Position numbers and translations under genes: made by a program. A stretch of 56,819 bases of DNA from the NCBI GenBank assembly GCA_017882785.1, contig JADGOV010000006.1, positions 1 through 56,819 on the forward strand. Direction: 5' to 3'. The DNA comes from Frankiaceae bacterium. GTDB lineage: Bacteria > Actinomycetota > Actinomycetes > JADGOV01. Under the pieces are notes generated by a model. That model worked only from the letters and a program-made list of their open reading frames with translations, was not told where the DNA came from and did not search any database. Of the stretch, positions 8,654 to 19,110 are shown piece after piece; position 1 is the stretch's first letter, and the number at the start of each line of letters is the position of its first letter.

Positions 8654-9081
8654 TCGCGGTGCTGAACGGACCCAACCTGGGCCGGCTGGGGACCCGGGAG
8701 GTGGCGATCTACGGCACGGCCTCCTATGCCGATCTCGTCGCCGCCTGCCGGCAGAGCGCGATCGAGCTCGGCGTCGAGGTCGACGTCCGGCAGACCGACG
8801 CCGAGGGGCAGATGCTTGGCTGGTTGCACGAGGCTGCGGACACCGCCGAGGGCGTCGTACTCAACGCCGGTGCCTGGACGCACTACTCCTACGCGATCCG
8901 CGACGCGGTGGCGCTGGTGACCGGCGCCGGCGTGCCGGTGATCGAGGTGCACCTGTCCCAACCGGCGGCCCGGGAGGACTTCCGCCAGCTCAGCGTCATC
9001 GCTGCGGTAGTGGCCGGATCGATCAGCGGCCTGGGCCTGGACTCCTACCGGCTGGCGCTGCGCGCGCTTGTCGAGCGCTAG
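8650..9081 (+). CDS. aroQ: 3-dehydroquinate dehydratase, type II
   Basis: The enzyme dehydrates 3-dehydroquinate to 3-dehydroshikimate as a dodecamer of flavodoxin-like subunits. The 143-residue length and N-terminus [14 protein letters not shown] are type II. Catalytic R16 and Y21 (IYG) are visible, as are the NAGAWTHYS loop and the VIEVH histidine. The next segment reads [10 protein letters not shown] instead of the common SNxHAREEFR, so the usual Asn and second His are replaced while both Arg remain. It is the last gene of the shikimate block before efp. Confidence 0.93.
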   Translation: MIAVLNGPNLGRLGTREVAIYGTASYADLVAACRQSAIELGVEVDVRQTDAEGQMLGWLHEAADTAEGVVLNAGAWTHYSYAIRDAVALVTGAGVPVIEVHLSQPAAREDFRQLSVIAAVVAGSISGLGLDSYRLALRALVER

Positions 9082-9123
9082 CCTGCTCGGTTTCGAAGCG
9101 CTGGGCCCTGCTGTCCCGGCGGG

Positions 9124-9129
9124 TAGAGT
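9124..9129 (+). promoter_or_regulatory. Candidate -10 hexamer TAGAGT for efp
   Basis: TAGAGT ends 8 nt before the efp GTG. This spacing would put the transcription start at or within a few bases of the start codon, so the mRNA may be leaderless. No convincing -35 is visible 17-18 nt upstream. Confidence 0.4.
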
Positions 9130-9137
9130 TGGTCCAC

Positions 9138-9701
9138 GTGGCGACCACGAACGACCTCAAGAACGGCATCACGCTCAATCTCGACGGCCAGCTGTGGTCA
9201 GTGGTGGAGTTCCAGCACGTCAAGCCGGGCAAGGGTGGCGCCTTTGTTCGCACCACGTTGAAGAACGTGCTCACCGGCAAGGTCGTCGACAAGACGTTCA
9301 ACGCCGGGGTGAAGGTCGATGTCGCCAACGTCGACCGGCGCGAGATGCAGTACCTCTACCAGGACGCCACCGACTACGTGTTCATGGACACCTCCTCCTT
9401 CGAGCAGGTGCACCTGCCCGCGGAGACGGTCGCCGGTGCACGGGACTACCTGCTGGAGAACATGACCGCGACCGTGGCCATGCACGAGCTGACCCCGCTC
9501 TACGTGGAGTTGCCGGCATCGGTGGAGCTGACGATCCGGCACACCGACCCCGGTGTGCAGGGTGATCGCTCCACTGGCGGGACCAAGCCGGCGGAACTGG
9601 AGACCGGCGCCACGGTCGCGGTGCCACTGTTCCTCACCCCCGGTGAGAAGGTCAAAGTGGACACCCGCGACGGCCGGTACCTCGGCCGCGTCACCTCCTG
9701 A
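9138..9701 (+). CDS. efp: Elongation factor P
   Basis: EF-P binds between the P and E sites and relieves stalling at polyproline stretches, which fits a neighbourhood rich in Pro-tract pilus proteins. The 187-residue protein has the KOW-like domain I with loop [12 protein letters not shown], whose K32 is the residue modified in many bacteria. Two OB-type domains follow, ending with [14 protein letters not shown]. The GTG at 9138 begins the canonical [10 protein letters not shown]-terminus; the same frame extends far upstream only as a shadow of aroB/aroQ. No modification enzyme is seen nearby. The stop shares its A with the nusB ATG. Confidence 0.96.
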   Translation: MATTNDLKNGITLNLDGQLWSVVEFQHVKPGKGGAFVRTTLKNVLTGKVVDKTFNAGVKVDVANVDRREMQYLYQDATDYVFMDTSSFEQVHLPAETVAGARDYLLENMTATVAMHELTPLYVELPASVELTIRHTDPGVQGDRSTGGTKPAELETGATVAVPLFLTPGEKVKVDTRDGRYLGRVTS

Positions 9702-10111
9702 TGGGCGCCCGCAGCAAGGCCCGGAAACGGGCGCTGGACATCCTGTTCGAATCCGAGGTCCGCGGGGTCGATCCGGTGAGCACCCTCGCCGAGAGGCTGG
9801 TGCAGGCCGACCCGGAGGTCCCGGAGTACGCGGTGACCCTCGTCGAGGGGGTGGCGGGGCACCGCGAACGCATCGATGAGCTGCTCAGGACCTACACCGC
9901 GGACTGGCCACTGGAACGGATGCCGGCCGTCGACCGCAACCTGCTGCGACTGGCGACCTATGAACTGCTCTGGTGCCCGGACGTGCCGGACGCGGTCGTG
10001 CTCGACGAGGCGGTCCGGCTGGCCACCGCGCTGTCCACCGACCAGTCCCCGGCGTTCGTCAACGGCCTGCTGGCCAGGTTGCTGCAGCTCAAGCCGTCGC
10101 TCCGGGTCTGA
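9701..10111 (+). CDS. nusB: Transcription antitermination protein NusB
   Basis: NusB binds boxA RNA together with ribosomal protein S10 in the rRNA antitermination complex. The 136-residue all-helical protein starts [20 protein letters not shown] and carries the typical TYELLW and LDEAVxLA segments. It starts at TGATG with efp. It converges on bldD, whose stop lies 35 nt further on. A boxA-like element lies in the rrn leader at the end of this same window. Confidence 0.95.
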   Translation: MGARSKARKRALDILFESEVRGVDPVSTLAERLVQADPEVPEYAVTLVEGVAGHRERIDELLRTYTADWPLERMPAVDRNLLRLATYELLWCPDVPDAVVLDEAVRLATALSTDQSPAFVNGLLARLLQLKPSLRV

Positions 10112-10145
10112 GCGCGAAGTCTTCCACGACCGGTGGAGCGGGGGT

Positions 10146-10643
10146 TCAGCCCGCGTCGGCGACTGGGCTGCGGGCGTCCGCGTTGAGCACTCCCCAGTCG
10201 ATGAGTTGCTCGGCGAGCTGACTGGGAGACTCGTCATACATCACGGCCAGGGTCCGCAGGTCGTCCTGCCGGATGGACAGCACCCGGCCGTTGTAGTCCC
10301 CGCGCTGACTCTGGATGGTCGCCGCGTAGCGGGCGAGCAAGCGCCGGTCGTCGGACTCCACGGTGTGCAACCGCTCCAGGTCGATCACCAGCCGCGGCGG
10401 GGGCTCGGTGGCCGCGTTGGGCGTGCCCTCCGGCAGCAGTTCGGCGATGGGTACGCCGTAGAACTCCGCCAGCTCGGCCAGTCGCTGCACGGTCACGGCC
10501 CGGTCGCCGCGCTCGTACGAGCCGACGACCACGGCCTTCCACCTGCCCTTGGACTTCTCCTCCACGCCGTGCAGGGACAACCCCTGCTGGGTTCGGATGG
10601 CGCGGAGTCGAGAGCCGAGAGCCTTCGCGTATTCACTCGTCAT
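10146..10643 (-). CDS. bldD: Developmental repressor BldD, c-di-GMP-responsive
   Basis: The 165-residue protein has an N-terminal XRE-type helix-turn-helix (about residues 6-72) and a C-terminal domain. BldD in streptomycetes represses sporulation genes and dimerises on a c-di-GMP tetramer. The RxD-X8-RxxD signature is intact here: R114-G-D116, eight residues, then R125-Q-D-D128. The start at 10643 is chosen because [17 protein letters not shown] is the family N-terminus; an in-frame extension upstream lacks similarity. It is the only minus-strand gene, convergent with nusB and divergent from pyrR. A BldD-box match lies 165 bp upstream. Confidence 0.95.
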   Translation of the reverse strand: MTSEYAKALGSRLRAIRTQQGLSLHGVEEKSKGRWKAVVVGSYERGDRAVTVQRLAELAEFYGVPIAELLPEGTPNAATEPPPRLVIDLERLHTVESDDRRLLARYAATIQSQRGDYNGRVLSIRQDDLRTLAVMYDESPSQLAEQLIDWGVLNADARSPVADAG

Positions 10644-10807
10644 GGCAAATCCTTTGGTGGGGTCCGGTCCGAACTGCAACCTGGAACAGGTCCGCAGCGC
10701 CGGTCTCACCACTGGCTCGGCCGGGTATCGACGCCGTCCCACCATGTCCTGGTGGGCCGGCGGCGCGGTGACCGTCAAGCACCCGGCGTCCATGCCTCGC
10801 TCCGGTG

Positions 10808-10820
10808 TTACTTTCCGTGA
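10808..10820. promoter_or_regulatory. BldD-box match upstream of bldD
   Basis: TTACTTTCCGTGA fits the palindromic BldD recognition pattern TNAC-N5-GTNA without a mismatch. It lies 165 bp upstream of the bldD start on the side where autoregulation would be expected. BldD is known to repress its own gene in Streptomyces. One 13-bp match could still be chance. Confidence 0.55.
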
Positions 10821-10977
10821 CGCTATGAGGGGGTTGATCCAGCGGTCAAGGTCGATCGCCGAAATTCATCCTAATGCGCGGCACGCCGGCCACCGACGTT
10901 ACGCCAGATGGCGCTGCTACCGTGACATCAGTCGGTTCTCGCTGTGGAACGGAGGCGGCGCAGCCGACGCCAGACAT

Positions 10978-11013
10978 CCTTTAACGACCCGTCCCGAGAG
11001 GCGGGGAAGGAGG
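10978..11013 (+). promoter_or_regulatory. PyrR-binding loop overlapping the pyrR ribosome-binding region
   Basis: The segment GTCCCGAGAGGC (10991-11002) matches the PyrR-binding loop pattern RUCC-N-GAGAGGY. It folds as a hairpin: CCCGTC (10988-10993) pairs with GGCGGG (11000-11005) across a CCGAGA loop. The Shine-Dalgarno AAGGAGG (11007-11013) follows immediately, 6 nt before the pyrR ATG. This layout suggests that UMP-bound PyrR stabilises the hairpin and blocks ribosome access, as proposed for mycobacterial pyr leaders, rather than acting through a transcription terminator. No terminator is seen. Confidence 0.8.
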
Positions 11014-11019
11014 TCCACG

Positions 11020-11613
11020 ATGCCGCGTGGCACGCCACGGCCGGTGACCGGCGACGTGAGCGCCGCCCGTCCCGTGCTGGACGGCGACGAACTCGGGCGG
11101 GCGATCTCCCGGATCGCCCACGAGATCCTGGAACGCACCCACGGCGGCACCGACACCGTGCTGCTCGGGATCCCGACCCGTGGTGTGGCGCTGGCCACCC
11201 GGCTCGCTGACCGGATGTCGACCTTCGAGGGGGTCCGTCCGCCGACCGGCTCCCTCGATGTCACCCTGCACCGCGACGACCTCCATCTGCGCGGGCTGCG
11301 CGCGCTGCAGGTGACCGACCTGCCGGTGGACGGCGTCGACGGCAAGGTGGTGGTCCTCGTCGACGACGTGCTGTTCTCCGGCCGGACGATCCGGGCGGCC
11401 CTGGACGCCCTGCTCGACACCGGGCGGCCGCGCGCCGTGCAACTCGCCGTGCTCGTCGACAGGGGGCACCGCGAGGTGCCGATTCGGGCGGACTACGTCG
11501 GGAAGAACATCCCCACCTCGCTGCGGGAGACGGTGCACGTGCTGCTGCGCGAGTACGACGACCGCGACGGTGTCCTGCTCGGCCCGGCCAGCGGTGTGGA
11601 CGCCCCGGCGTGA
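11020..11613 (+). CDS. pyrR: Pyrimidine operon regulator PyrR / uracil phosphoribosyltransferase
   Basis: The 197-residue PRT-fold protein binds pyr leader RNA in response to UMP and PRPP and often retains UPRTase activity. The PRPP-binding motif [14 protein letters not shown] is at about 110-124, and the basic RNA-contact region with TRG (53-55) and HRDD (84-87) is present. The N-terminus is about 15 residues longer than in Bacillus. The ATG at 11020 has a strong AAGGAGG 6 nt upstream; the open frame to 10549 is not coding. The stop overlaps pyrB (GTGA). Confidence 0.95.
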   Translation: MPRGTPRPVTGDVSAARPVLDGDELGRAISRIAHEILERTHGGTDTVLLGIPTRGVALATRLADRMSTFEGVRPPTGSLDVTLHRDDLHLRGLRALQVTDLPVDGVDGKVVVLVDDVLFSGRTIRAALDALLDTGRPRAVQLAVLVDRGHREVPIRADYVGKNIPTSLRETVHVLLREYDDRDGVLLGPASGVDAPA

Positions 11614-12527
11614 ACCGGCATCTGCTCTCCGCCGGGGACCTCAGCCGGGACGACGCGCTGCTCATCGTGCACACCGCGGAAGAGCTCGCCAGGATTTCTG
11701 ATCGACCGATCAAGAAGCTGCCCACACTGCGCGGGCGCACCGTGGTCAACCTCTTCTTCGAGGACTCCACCCGTACCCGGCTCTCCTTCGAAGTGGCCGC
11801 CAAACGGCTGTCCGCCGATGTGATCAACTTCTCCACGAAGGGCTCCTCGGTCTCCAAGGGGGAGTCGCTCAAGGACACCGCTCTGACCTTGGAGGCGATG
11901 GGCGCGGACGCGGTGGTGGTCCGACATAGCGCCAGCGGCGCCCCGCACCGCCTCGCCGGCTGGATCTCCGGCGCGATCGTCAACGCCGGCGACGGGACCC
12001 ACGAGCACCCCACCCAGGCTCTGCTCGACGCCTTCACGATGCGCCGGCGGCTGGGCCGGCTGGAGGGGCTGCGGGTCGCCATCGTCGGGGACATCCTGCA
12101 CTCCCGGGTGGCCCGGTCCAACGTGCTGCTGTTGGACACCCTCGGCGCCGAGGTCAGCGTCGTCGCGCCGCCGACACTGATGCCGGTGGGGGTGGGATCG
12201 TGGCCGTGCACGGTGTCCTTCGACCTGGACGCGGTGCTGCCCAAGTGCGACGTGGTGATGATGTTGCGGGTGCAGCGGGAACGGATGGCCGGGGCGTACT
12301 TCCCCTCGGCCCGGGAGTACTCCCGACGCTACGGCCTGGACGCGCCCCGGATGGCCACCCTGCCGGATACCGCGATCGTCATGCACCCCGGCCCGATGAA
12401 CCGGGGCATGGAGATCGCCGCGGAGGTCGCAGACTCGGTCCGCTCGACGATCGTGGAACAGGTCGCCAACGGGGTCGCGGTGCGGATGGCCGTGCTCTAC
12501 CTGCTGCTCGGCGGAGACTCCTCGTGA
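11610..12527 (+). CDS. pyrB: Aspartate carbamoyltransferase catalytic subunit
   Basis: The enzyme joins carbamoyl phosphate and aspartate. The 305-residue protein has the carbamoyl-phosphate motif [20 protein letters not shown], and the C-terminal HPGPMNRG aspartate-binding loop. There is no pyrI regulatory chain nearby, as expected for a trimeric enzyme working with PyrC in actinobacteria. The GTG overlaps the pyrR stop and the TGA overlaps the pyrC GTG. Confidence 0.97.
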   Translation: MNRHLLSAGDLSRDDALLIVHTAEELARISDRPIKKLPTLRGRTVVNLFFEDSTRTRLSFEVAAKRLSADVINFSTKGSSVSKGESLKDTALTLEAMGADAVVVRHSASGAPHRLAGWISGAIVNAGDGTHEHPTQALLDAFTMRRRLGRLEGLRVAIVGDILHSRVARSNVLLLDTLGAEVSVVAPPTLMPVGVGSWPCTVSFDLDAVLPKCDVVMMLRVQRERMAGAYFPSAREYSRRYGLDAPRMATLPDTAIVMHPGPMNRGMEIAAEVADSVRSTIVEQVANGVAVRMAVLYLLLGGDSS

Positions 12528-13798
12528 GCGCCTGGGTGTTCCGCGGTGCGCGGGTCTGTGGCGGCCCGCCAACCGACCTGGCATTCGCCGACGGCCGGGT
12601 CGTGGCCGAGGCGCCCGTCGGAGCGCAGGTGTACGACGCCGACGGGCTGATCGCCCTGCCCGGTCTGGTGGATCTGCACACCCACCTGCGGGAACCCGGC
12701 CGGGAGGACGCCGAGACGGTCGAGACGGGCACCCGGGCGGCCGCGTTGGGCGGCTTCACAGCTGTGCACGCCATGGCTAACACCGACCCGGTGGCCGACA
12801 CCGCCGGCGTGGTGGAGCAGGTGTGGCGGCTGGGCCAGGTGGCCGGTCACTGCGACGTCCACCCGGTCGGCGCGGTCACCGTCGGCCTGGGCGGGCAGCA
12901 GCTCGCCGAACTCGGCGCGATGGCGGATTCCGCCGCCCGGGTCAGGGTGTTCTCCGACGACGGGCACTGCGTTGACGACGCCGTGCTCATGCGGCGCGCG
13001 TTGGAATACGTCCGGGCCTTCGACGGTGTCATCGCCCAACATGCCCAGGAACCGCGACTGACCGAAGACGCCCAGATGAACGAGGGCGTGATCTCAGCCC
13101 AGCTCGGCCTGGTCGGGTGGCCGGCGGCCGCGGAGGAGGCGGTGATCGCCCGGGACTGCCTGCTGGCCGGGCACGTCGGTTCGCGCTTGCACATCTGCCA
13201 CGTCTCCACCGTCGGCTCGGTGGACATCCTGCGATGGGCCAAGGCGCGCGGCATCCGGGTCACCGCCGAGGTGACCCCACACCACCTGCTGCTCACCGAC
13301 GAGCTGGCCACCAGCTACGACCCGGTCTTCAAGGTGAACCCGCCATTGCGCACCGCGGCGGACGTGACGGCACTGCGGGACGCATTGGCTGACGGCACGA
13401 TCGACGCGGTCGCCACCGACCACGCACCGCACGCGCTGGAGGACAAGGAGACGGAGTGGGCGGCGGCGGCCTTCGGCATGGTCGGCCTGGAGACCGCGCT
13501 GTCCGTGGTGGTGGCCGCGATGGTGGACACCGGTCGACTGGACTGGGCCGGCGTGGCTGATCGGATGTCGCTGCGGCCGGCCCGGATCGGCCGGCTCAGC
13601 GGCCAGGGCCGCCCGTTGGAGCCCGGCGCGCCGGCGCATGTCGTGCTCGTCGACCCGGCCGCTCGTCGGGTTGTCGACCCCGCCGCGATGGCGTCCCGAT
13701 CACGCAACACCCCCTACGCGGGGCGGCAGCTGCCTGCCGCTGTGGTCGCCACTTTCCTCAGCGGCCGGCCCACGGTGCTCGACGGGAAGCTGACATGA
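12524..13798 (+). CDS. pyrC: Dihydroorotase
   Basis: This amidohydrolase cyclises carbamoyl aspartate to dihydroorotate. The 424-residue length is that of long (class I) bacterial PyrC. Visible zinc-site motifs are [10 protein letters not shown] near the N-terminus, the HICHVS histidines and the C-terminal-half ATDHAPH. The GTG at 12524 starts [10 protein letters not shown] and overlaps the pyrB stop; upstream reading in this frame is a shadow. The stop overlaps carA (ATGA). Confidence 0.97.
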   Translation: MSAWVFRGARVCGGPPTDLAFADGRVVAEAPVGAQVYDADGLIALPGLVDLHTHLREPGREDAETVETGTRAAALGGFTAVHAMANTDPVADTAGVVEQVWRLGQVAGHCDVHPVGAVTVGLGGQQLAELGAMADSAARVRVFSDDGHCVDDAVLMRRALEYVRAFDGVIAQHAQEPRLTEDAQMNEGVISAQLGLVGWPAAAEEAVIARDCLLAGHVGSRLHICHVSTVGSVDILRWAKARGIRVTAEVTPHHLLLTDELATSYDPVFKVNPPLRTAADVTALRDALADGTIDAVATDHAPHALEDKETEWAAAAFGMVGLETALSVVVAAMVDTGRLDWAGVADRMSLRPARIGRLSGQGRPLEPGAPAHVVLVDPAARRVVDPAAMASRSRNTPYAGRQLPAAVVATFLSGRPTVLDGKLT

Positions 13799-14913
13799 CC
13801 GCCGTGAGCGGTGGGGGCGCCAGCACCTACCTGGTCCTCGAAGACGGCCGGGACTTCCGCGGCGCACCCTACGGCGCCCTCGGCCAGACGGTCGGGGAGG
13901 CGGTCTTCAACACCGGCATGACCGGCTACCAGGAGACGCTCACCGACCCCTCCTACCACCGCCAGGTGGTGGTGATGACCGCGCCGCACATCGGCAATAC
14001 CGGGGTCAACGACGAGGACCCGGAGTCACGCCGGATCTGGGTGGCCGGCTACGTCGTCCGGGACCCGGCGCGCCGGGCATCGTCCTGGCGGGCCCAGCGG
14101 GGTCTGGATGAGGAGCTCGCCGGCTCCGGCGTGGTCGGCATCCGCGGGGTGGACACCAGGGCGCTGACCCGCCACCTCCGCGAGCGTGGCGCGATGCGCT
14201 GCGGCATCGGGCCCGATCCGGACGCCGTGCTGGCCGCCGTGCTGGCCTCGCCGCCGATGGCCGGCGCGGACCTGGCGCGGGAGGTCAGCACCCCGGCCAC
14301 CTACGTCGTGCCAGCGGTCGGGGAGACCCGCTACCGGGTGGCCGCGCTTGACCTGGGCATCAAGACCTCTACCCCACGCCACCTGGCCGCGGTCGGCTGC
14401 GAGGTGCATGTGCTCCCGGCGACCGCCACCGCCGATGACCTGCTGGCCACCGACCCGGACGGGGTGTTCTTCTCCAACGGGCCCGGTGATCCGGCGGCCA
14501 CGCCATACGCCGTGCGTGCGCTGCGTGGGGTCCTCGGCGCGCGGCCGGTGTTCGGCATCTGTCTCGGCCATCAGATGCTCGGTCGCGCGCTCGGCTTCGA
14601 CACCTACAAACTCGGCTACGGCCACCGCGGCGTCAACCAGCCGGTGCAGGAGAGGGCCACCGGCCGCGTGCACATCACCTCCCACAACCACGGGTTCGCC
14701 GTGGACGCGCCGGTCGACACGGTCCTCGACTCCCCGTACGGACGGGTCGAGGTCTCCCACGTCGGTCTCAACGACGGCGTCGTGGAGGGGCTGCGGTGCC
14801 TGGACCTGCCCGCGTTCTCCGTGCAGTACCACCCGGAGGCCGCTCCCGGGCCGCACGATGCGACCGGACTGTTCGGCGCCTTCACCGACCTGATGGCCGG
14901 CGGGCCGGCGTGA
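13795..14913 (+). CDS. carA: Carbamoyl-phosphate synthase small subunit
   Basis: CarA hydrolyses glutamine and passes ammonia to CarB. The 372-residue protein has the N-terminal CPSase domain ([16 protein letters not shown]) and a class I amidotransferase domain with nucleophile Cys in [11 protein letters not shown] and the His-Glu pair in YHPEA. Single-copy CarAB would supply both pyrimidine and arginine synthesis, whose genes are also in this window. It overlaps pyrC by ATGA and the following small frame by GTGA. Confidence 0.97.
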   Translation: MTAVSGGGASTYLVLEDGRDFRGAPYGALGQTVGEAVFNTGMTGYQETLTDPSYHRQVVVMTAPHIGNTGVNDEDPESRRIWVAGYVVRDPARRASSWRAQRGLDEELAGSGVVGIRGVDTRALTRHLRERGAMRCGIGPDPDAVLAAVLASPPMAGADLAREVSTPATYVVPAVGETRYRVAALDLGIKTSTPRHLAAVGCEVHVLPATATADDLLATDPDGVFFSNGPGDPAATPYAVRALRGVLGARPVFGICLGHQMLGRALGFDTYKLGYGHRGVNQPVQERATGRVHITSHNHGFAVDAPVDTVLDSPYGRVEVSHVGLNDGVVEGLRCLDLPAFSVQYHPEAAPGPHDATGLFGAFTDLMAGGPA

Positions 14914-15014
14914 TCCCAGCAACCCCGCCGGACGCTCGCGCCCTCCTTCTCTCCGCCGCGGTGGCCGTGCTGACGTTGCTCACGCTCCTCCTCATCGCCC
15001 TGAAGGTGTCCTGA
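14910..15014 (+). CDS. 34-residue single-helix membrane microprotein between carA and carB
   Basis: A GTG at 14910 overlaps the carA stop (GTGA) and the frame ends with a TGA that shares its A with the carB ATG (TGATG). The peptide begins [14 protein letters not shown]; a hydrophobic Leu/Ala/Val run from about residue 11 to 30 is long enough to span a membrane, followed by the basic tail LKVS. No family is recognised. Its exact fit between two subunits of one enzyme argues for at least translation. It may be a coupling device, a membrane peptide, or both. Confidence 0.55.
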   Translation: MIPATPPDARALLLSAAVAVLTLLTLLLIALKVS

Positions 15015-18000
15015 TGCCGCGCCGCCCCGACCTGAATTCGGTGCTCGTCATCGGCTCGGGTCCCATCGTCATCGGACAGGCCTGCGAGTTCGACTACTCC
15101 GGTACCCAGGCGTGCCGGGTGCTCAAGGCGGAGGGCATCCGGGTCAGCCTGGTCAACAGCAATCCGGCGACGATCATGACGGATCCGGAGTTCGCGGACG
15201 CCACCTACGTCGAACCGATCACGCCGGAATTCGTCCGTAAGGTGATCGAACGTGAGCGTCCCGACGCGCTGCTGCCGACCCTGGGTGGCCAGACGGCGCT
15301 GAACACCGCGGTCGCCCTGGCCGAGGCCGGCGTGCTCGAGGAGTACGGCGTCGAGCTGATCGGCGCCAGCCTGGACGCCATCCGGGCCGGTGAGGATCGC
15401 CAGCGGTTCAAGGACATCTGCCGCTCCATCGGCGCCGAGGTACCGGCCAGCACGATGGTGCGCAGCGTCGAGGCGGCGGTAGCCTTCGGCGTCGACCTCG
15501 GCTATCCACTCGTGGTCCGGCCGAGCTTCACGATGGGCGGCGGCGGGTCGGGGCTGGCCCGGGACGAGGCCGGTCTGCGTACCCAGGTGGCTGCCGGGCT
15601 CGCCGCGAGCCCCGTGTCCGAGGTGCTCGTCGAGCAGAGCGTGCTTGGCTGGAAGGAGTACGAGCTCGAGGTCATGCGGGACCGGGCGGACAACGTCGTC
15701 ATCGTCTGCTCGATCGAGAACGTCGACCCGATGGGTGTGCACACCGGCGACTCCATCACCGTCGCCCCCGCGATGACGCTCACCGACCGGGAGTACCAGC
15801 ACCTGCGCGACCTGGCGATGGCGATCATCCGCGCGGTAGGCGTGGACACGGGTGGGTCGAACATCCAGTTCGCGGTGGACCCGGCGACCGGACGGGTCGT
15901 GGTGATCGAGATGAACCCGCGGGTGTCCCGGTCCTCCGCTTTGGCGTCCAAGGCGACCGGTTTCCCGATCGCCAAAATCGCCGCGAAGTTGGCCATCGGC
16001 TACACCCTGGACGAGATACCCAACGACATCACCCGGGAGACGCCGGCGAGCTTCGAGCCCAGCCTGGACTACGTAGTGGTCAAGGTGCCCCGGTTTGCCT
16101 TCGAGAAGTTCCCCGGTGCGGATCGCGAGCTGACCACCACGATGAAGAGCGTCGGCGAGGCGATGGCCATCGGCCGCTCCTTCCCGGAAGCGCTGCAGAA
16201 GGCGCTGCGTTCGCTGGAGCAGCCCGGCTCGTCGCTGTCCTGGGTTTCCCCGCCCCGGCCGGACGCGTTGACCCGCGCCGCCCTACCGACCGACCGACGG
16301 CTGCACGACGTGCTCGACGCGCTGCGGGCCGGCGCGGGCGTGCCGGCGGTGAGCGCGGCCAGCGGCATCGACCCGTGGTTCCTCGACCAGCTGCTGCTCA
16401 TCGACGAAGTCGCGGCCGAGGTCACCGCGCAGGCGGCCGCGCACGGGCAGCTCGGTCGTGAGCTGCTGCTGCGCGCCAAGCGGCACGGCTTCTCCGACCG
16501 GCAGATCGCCGAGCTCGTCGGTGGCTCCGAGCGGGACGTCCGGACGACCCGGCGGGCTCTGGACGTCCGGCCGGTCTACAAGACGGTCGACACCTGCGCC
16601 GCGGAGTTCGCCGCGCGTACGCCGTACCACTATTCCAGCTACGAGGAGGAGACCGAGGTCGCACCGCGGAGCAAGCCCGCCGTGATCATCCTGGGCAGCG
16701 GGCCGAACCGGATCGGGCAGGGCATCGAGTTCGACTACGCCTGCGTGCACGCGGCCTTCGCGCTGCGCGACGCCGGCTTCGAGACCGTGATGGTGAACTG
16801 CAATCCGGAGACAGTCTCGACCGACTACGACACCAGCGACCGGCTCTACTTCGAGCCGCTCACGCTCGAGGACGTCCTGGAGGTGGTCGACGCCGAGCGG
16901 GCTGCGGGACCCCTGGCCGGGGTGGTCGTGCAACTCGGCGGGCAGACTCCGCTCGGCCTCGCGCGGGGATTGCAGGCCGCCGGCGTGCCGATCGTCGGCA
17001 CCTCACCGGCGGCAATCCACCTGGCCGAGGACCGCGGCAGCTTCGGCCGGGTCCTCGCCGCAGCCGGTCTGCCGGCACCCAAGCACGGTACCGCCACCTC
17101 CTACGAGCAGGCCAAGCGCATCGCCGACGACATCGGCTACCCGGTGCTCGTCCGGCCCTCCTACGTGCTCGGCGGCCGCGGCATGGAGATCGTGTACGAC
17201 GATGACCAGCTGCGCGGATACCTGCAGCGCTCGACCGAGGTCACCGCGGACCGCCCGGTCCTCGTCGACCGCTTCCTCGACGACGCCATCGAGATCGACG
17301 TCGATGCCCTCTACGACGGCCAGGAGTTGTTCCTGGCCGGCGTGATGGAGCACATCGAGGAGGCCGGTATCCACTCGGGTGACTCCGCGTGCGCGCTCCC
17401 GCCGATCTCCCTCGGTCGTCGCGACCTGGCCCGGATCCGGACCTCCACCGCCGCGATCGCCGCCGGGGTCGGCGTCTGCGGACTGCTCAACGTCCAGTAC
17501 GCACTCGCCGGCGACGTGCTCTACGTGCTGGAAGCCAACCCGCGCGCCTCCCGAACGGTGCCCTTCGTCTCCAAGGCGACAGCGGTGCCGCTGGCCAAGG
17601 CGGCCGCCCGGGTCATGCTCGGCGCCACCATCGCCGAGTTGCGCACCGAGGGACTGCTGCCGGCCGGTGACGGCGCGGACCTGCCGCTGGACGCGCCGAT
17701 CGCGGTGAAGGAAGCCGTGATGCCCTGGCACCGGTTCGCCGGGGTGGACATCGTGCTGGGGCCGGAGATGCGCTCGACCGGTGAGGTCATGGGCATCGAC
17801 GCGCACTTCGGCACCGCGTACGCCAAGAGCCAGGAGGCCGCCTTCGGCGGCCTGCCCACCAAGGGCCGGGTGTTCGTCTCGGTGGCCGACCGGGACAAGC
17901 GGGCGATGGTCTTCCCGGTCAAACGACTGGCCGATCTCGGGTTCGACGTGCTGGCCACCGACGGCACCGCCGAAGTGCTCTACCGGCACGGGGTCCCGGC

Positions 18001-18292
18001 GACCGTCGTCCGCAAGCACTCCCAGGGCCCGGGCCCGGCCGGTGAGCCCACGGTCATCGACCGGGTTCTGGCCGGCGAGATCGACCTCATCGTCAACACC
18101 CCGTTCGGCGTTGGGCCGCGGTTGGACGGCTACGAGATCCGCACGGCCGCCGTCGCCCGGTCCGTACCGTGCGTGACCACCGTGCAGGGCCTCGACGCCT
18201 GCGTCCAGGGCATCGAGGCGATGCTGCGCGGCGAGGTCGGTGTGCGGTCCCTGCAGGAGTACGCCGCCGCGCTGCAGGCGACGCGGGCGTGA
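15014..18292 (+). CDS. carB: Carbamoyl-phosphate synthase large subunit
   Basis: CarB makes carbamoyl phosphate from ammonia, bicarbonate and two ATP. The 1092-residue protein has the expected duplicated architecture: two ATP-grasp halves ([17 protein letters not shown] near the start; [18 protein letters not shown] at about residue 560), an oligomerisation domain between them and a C-terminal MGS-like domain carrying allosteric sites. Length is standard. Start ATG overlaps the microprotein stop; the TGA overlaps pyrK (GTGA). Confidence 0.98.
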   Translation: MPRRPDLNSVLVIGSGPIVIGQACEFDYSGTQACRVLKAEGIRVSLVNSNPATIMTDPEFADATYVEPITPEFVRKVIERERPDALLPTLGGQTALNTAVALAEAGVLEEYGVELIGASLDAIRAGEDRQRFKDICRSIGAEVPASTMVRSVEAAVAFGVDLGYPLVVRPSFTMGGGGSGLARDEAGLRTQVAAGLAASPVSEVLVEQSVLGWKEYELEVMRDRADNVVIVCSIENVDPMGVHTGDSITVAPAMTLTDREYQHLRDLAMAIIRAVGVDTGGSNIQFAVDPATGRVVVIEMNPRVSRSSALASKATGFPIAKIAAKLAIGYTLDEIPNDITRETPASFEPSLDYVVVKVPRFAFEKFPGADRELTTTMKSVGEAMAIGRSFPEALQKALRSLEQPGSSLSWVSPPRPDALTRAALPTDRRLHDVLDALRAGAGVPAVSAASGIDPWFLDQLLLIDEVAAEVTAQAAAHGQLGRELLLRAKRHGFSDRQIAELVGGSERDVRTTRRALDVRPVYKTVDTCAAEFAARTPYHYSSYEEETEVAPRSKPAVIILGSGPNRIGQGIEFDYACVHAAFALRDAGFETVMVNCNPETVSTDYDTSDRLYFEPLTLEDVLEVVDAERAAGPLAGVVVQLGGQTPLGLARGLQAAGVPIVGTSPAAIHLAEDRGSFGRVLAAAGLPAPKHGTATSYEQAKRIADDIGYPVLVRPSYVLGGRGMEIVYDDDQLRGYLQRSTEVTADRPVLVDRFLDDAIEIDVDALYDGQELFLAGVMEHIEEAGIHSGDSACALPPISLGRRDLARIRTSTAAIAAGVGVCGLLNVQYALAGDVLYVLEANPRASRTVPFVSKATAVPLAKAAARVMLGATIAELRTEGLLPAGDGADLPLDAPIAVKEAVMPWHRFAGVDIVLGPEMRSTGEVMGIDAHFGTAYAKSQEAAFGGLPTKGRVFVSVADRDKRAMVFPVKRLADLGFDVLATDGTAEVLYRHGVPATVVRKHSQGPGPAGEPTVIDRVLAGEIDLIVNTPFGVGPRLDGYEIRTAAVARSVPCVTTVQGLDACVQGIEAMLRGEVGVRSLQEYAAALQATRA

Positions 18293-19110
18293 CGGCGGCC
18301 CAGGTGGCCGCCACGGTCATGGACGTGCGACGTAAGGGCGACTACGTCGCCCTTCGGCTGGCGGCGCCGCGGATCGCCGCCGGAGCCCGACCCGGGCAGT
18401 TCGCCGCGCTCGCGGTCGGCGGTTCGGACAGCCCGATGCTGCTGCGCCGCTGCTTCTCCCTCGCCGGCTGGGACGCGGGGGGCATCGAGGTGGTGCTCGC
18501 GGTCACCGGCCGTGGCACGGCATGGCTGGCACGGCGTCGGCCCGGTGACGTCCTCGACGTCGTCGGTCCGCTCGGGCAGCCTTTCCGTCTCCCGGAGCGC
18601 CCGCAGACCTGCGTGCTGGTGGGTGGCGGCTACGGCGCGGCGCCGCTCGTCCCGCTGGCCGCGGCCCTGCGAGCCGCCGGCTGCCCGGTGCGGATGGCGC
18701 TCGGCGCGGCCGGCGCAAGCCGACTGATGGCGGTCGCGGCTGCCGAGCAGATCGCCGACACAGTGACGGTGACCACCGACGACGGCTCGGCCGGGAGGCG
18801 TGGCCGGGTCTCCGACGTGCTGCCGGACATGCTCACCGGCGTCGGAACGGTCTACGCCTGCGGCCCGATGGCGATGCTCGCAGCGGTCGCCCGGCTGGCC
18901 GCCGGGGCCGGGATGCCCAGCCAGGTCGCGGTCGAGGAGTCCATGGCCTGCGGGGTCGGGGTGTGCATGACATGCGTGCTGCCGGTGATCGGGGACGACG
19001 GCCGCACCCGGATGACCCGGTCCTGTCTGGATGGCCCGGTCTTTCCCGGCGACAGGGTGCGCTTCGAGGCCGTGGGGACGGTGCCGGCGGATGCGGTCGG
19101 CGCGCCATGA
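18289..19110 (+). CDS. pyrK: Dihydroorotate dehydrogenase electron-transfer subunit
   Basis: PyrK passes electrons from the FMN subunit to NAD through FAD and a [2Fe-2S] cluster. The 273-residue protein has a ferredoxin-reductase-like FAD domain ([20 protein letters not shown]), a nucleotide-binding domain ([20 protein letters not shown]) and four cluster cysteines in [10 protein letters not shown] and the later TRSC. The GTG at 18289 overlaps the carB stop; sequence upstream in this frame is a shadow. Its stop overlaps pyrD (ATGA), so the two subunits are co-made. Confidence 0.93.
   Translation: MTAAQVAATVMDVRRKGDYVALRLAAPRIAAGARPGQFAALAVGGSDSPMLLRRCFSLAGWDAGGIEVVLAVTGRGTAWLARRRPGDVLDVVGPLGQPFRLPERPQTCVLVGGGYGAAPLVPLAAALRAAGCPVRMALGAAGASRLMAVAAAEQIADTVTVTTDDGSAGRRGRVSDVLPDMLTGVGTVYACGPMAMLAAVARLAAGAGMPSQVAVEESMACGVGVCMTCVLPVIGDDGRTRMTRSCLDGPVFPGDRVRFEAVGTVPADAVGAP

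Larger units (their letters stand above)
10644..11019. other. Divergent bldD-pyrR intergenic region
   Basis: This 376-bp stretch contains no convincing gene. It holds the upstream region of bldD, including the palindromic BldD-box match at 10808-10820, and the promoter and leader of the pyrimidine operon. A weak plus-strand promoter candidate is GACGTT (10895) with 17 nt to TACCGT (10918), which would give a pyrR leader of about 90 nt. The rest looks featureless. Confidence 0.6.

Noticed and set aside
10112-10145. Possible bidirectional terminator between nusB and bldD
   Set aside because: Only short, imperfect inverted repeats without a T-run on either strand.
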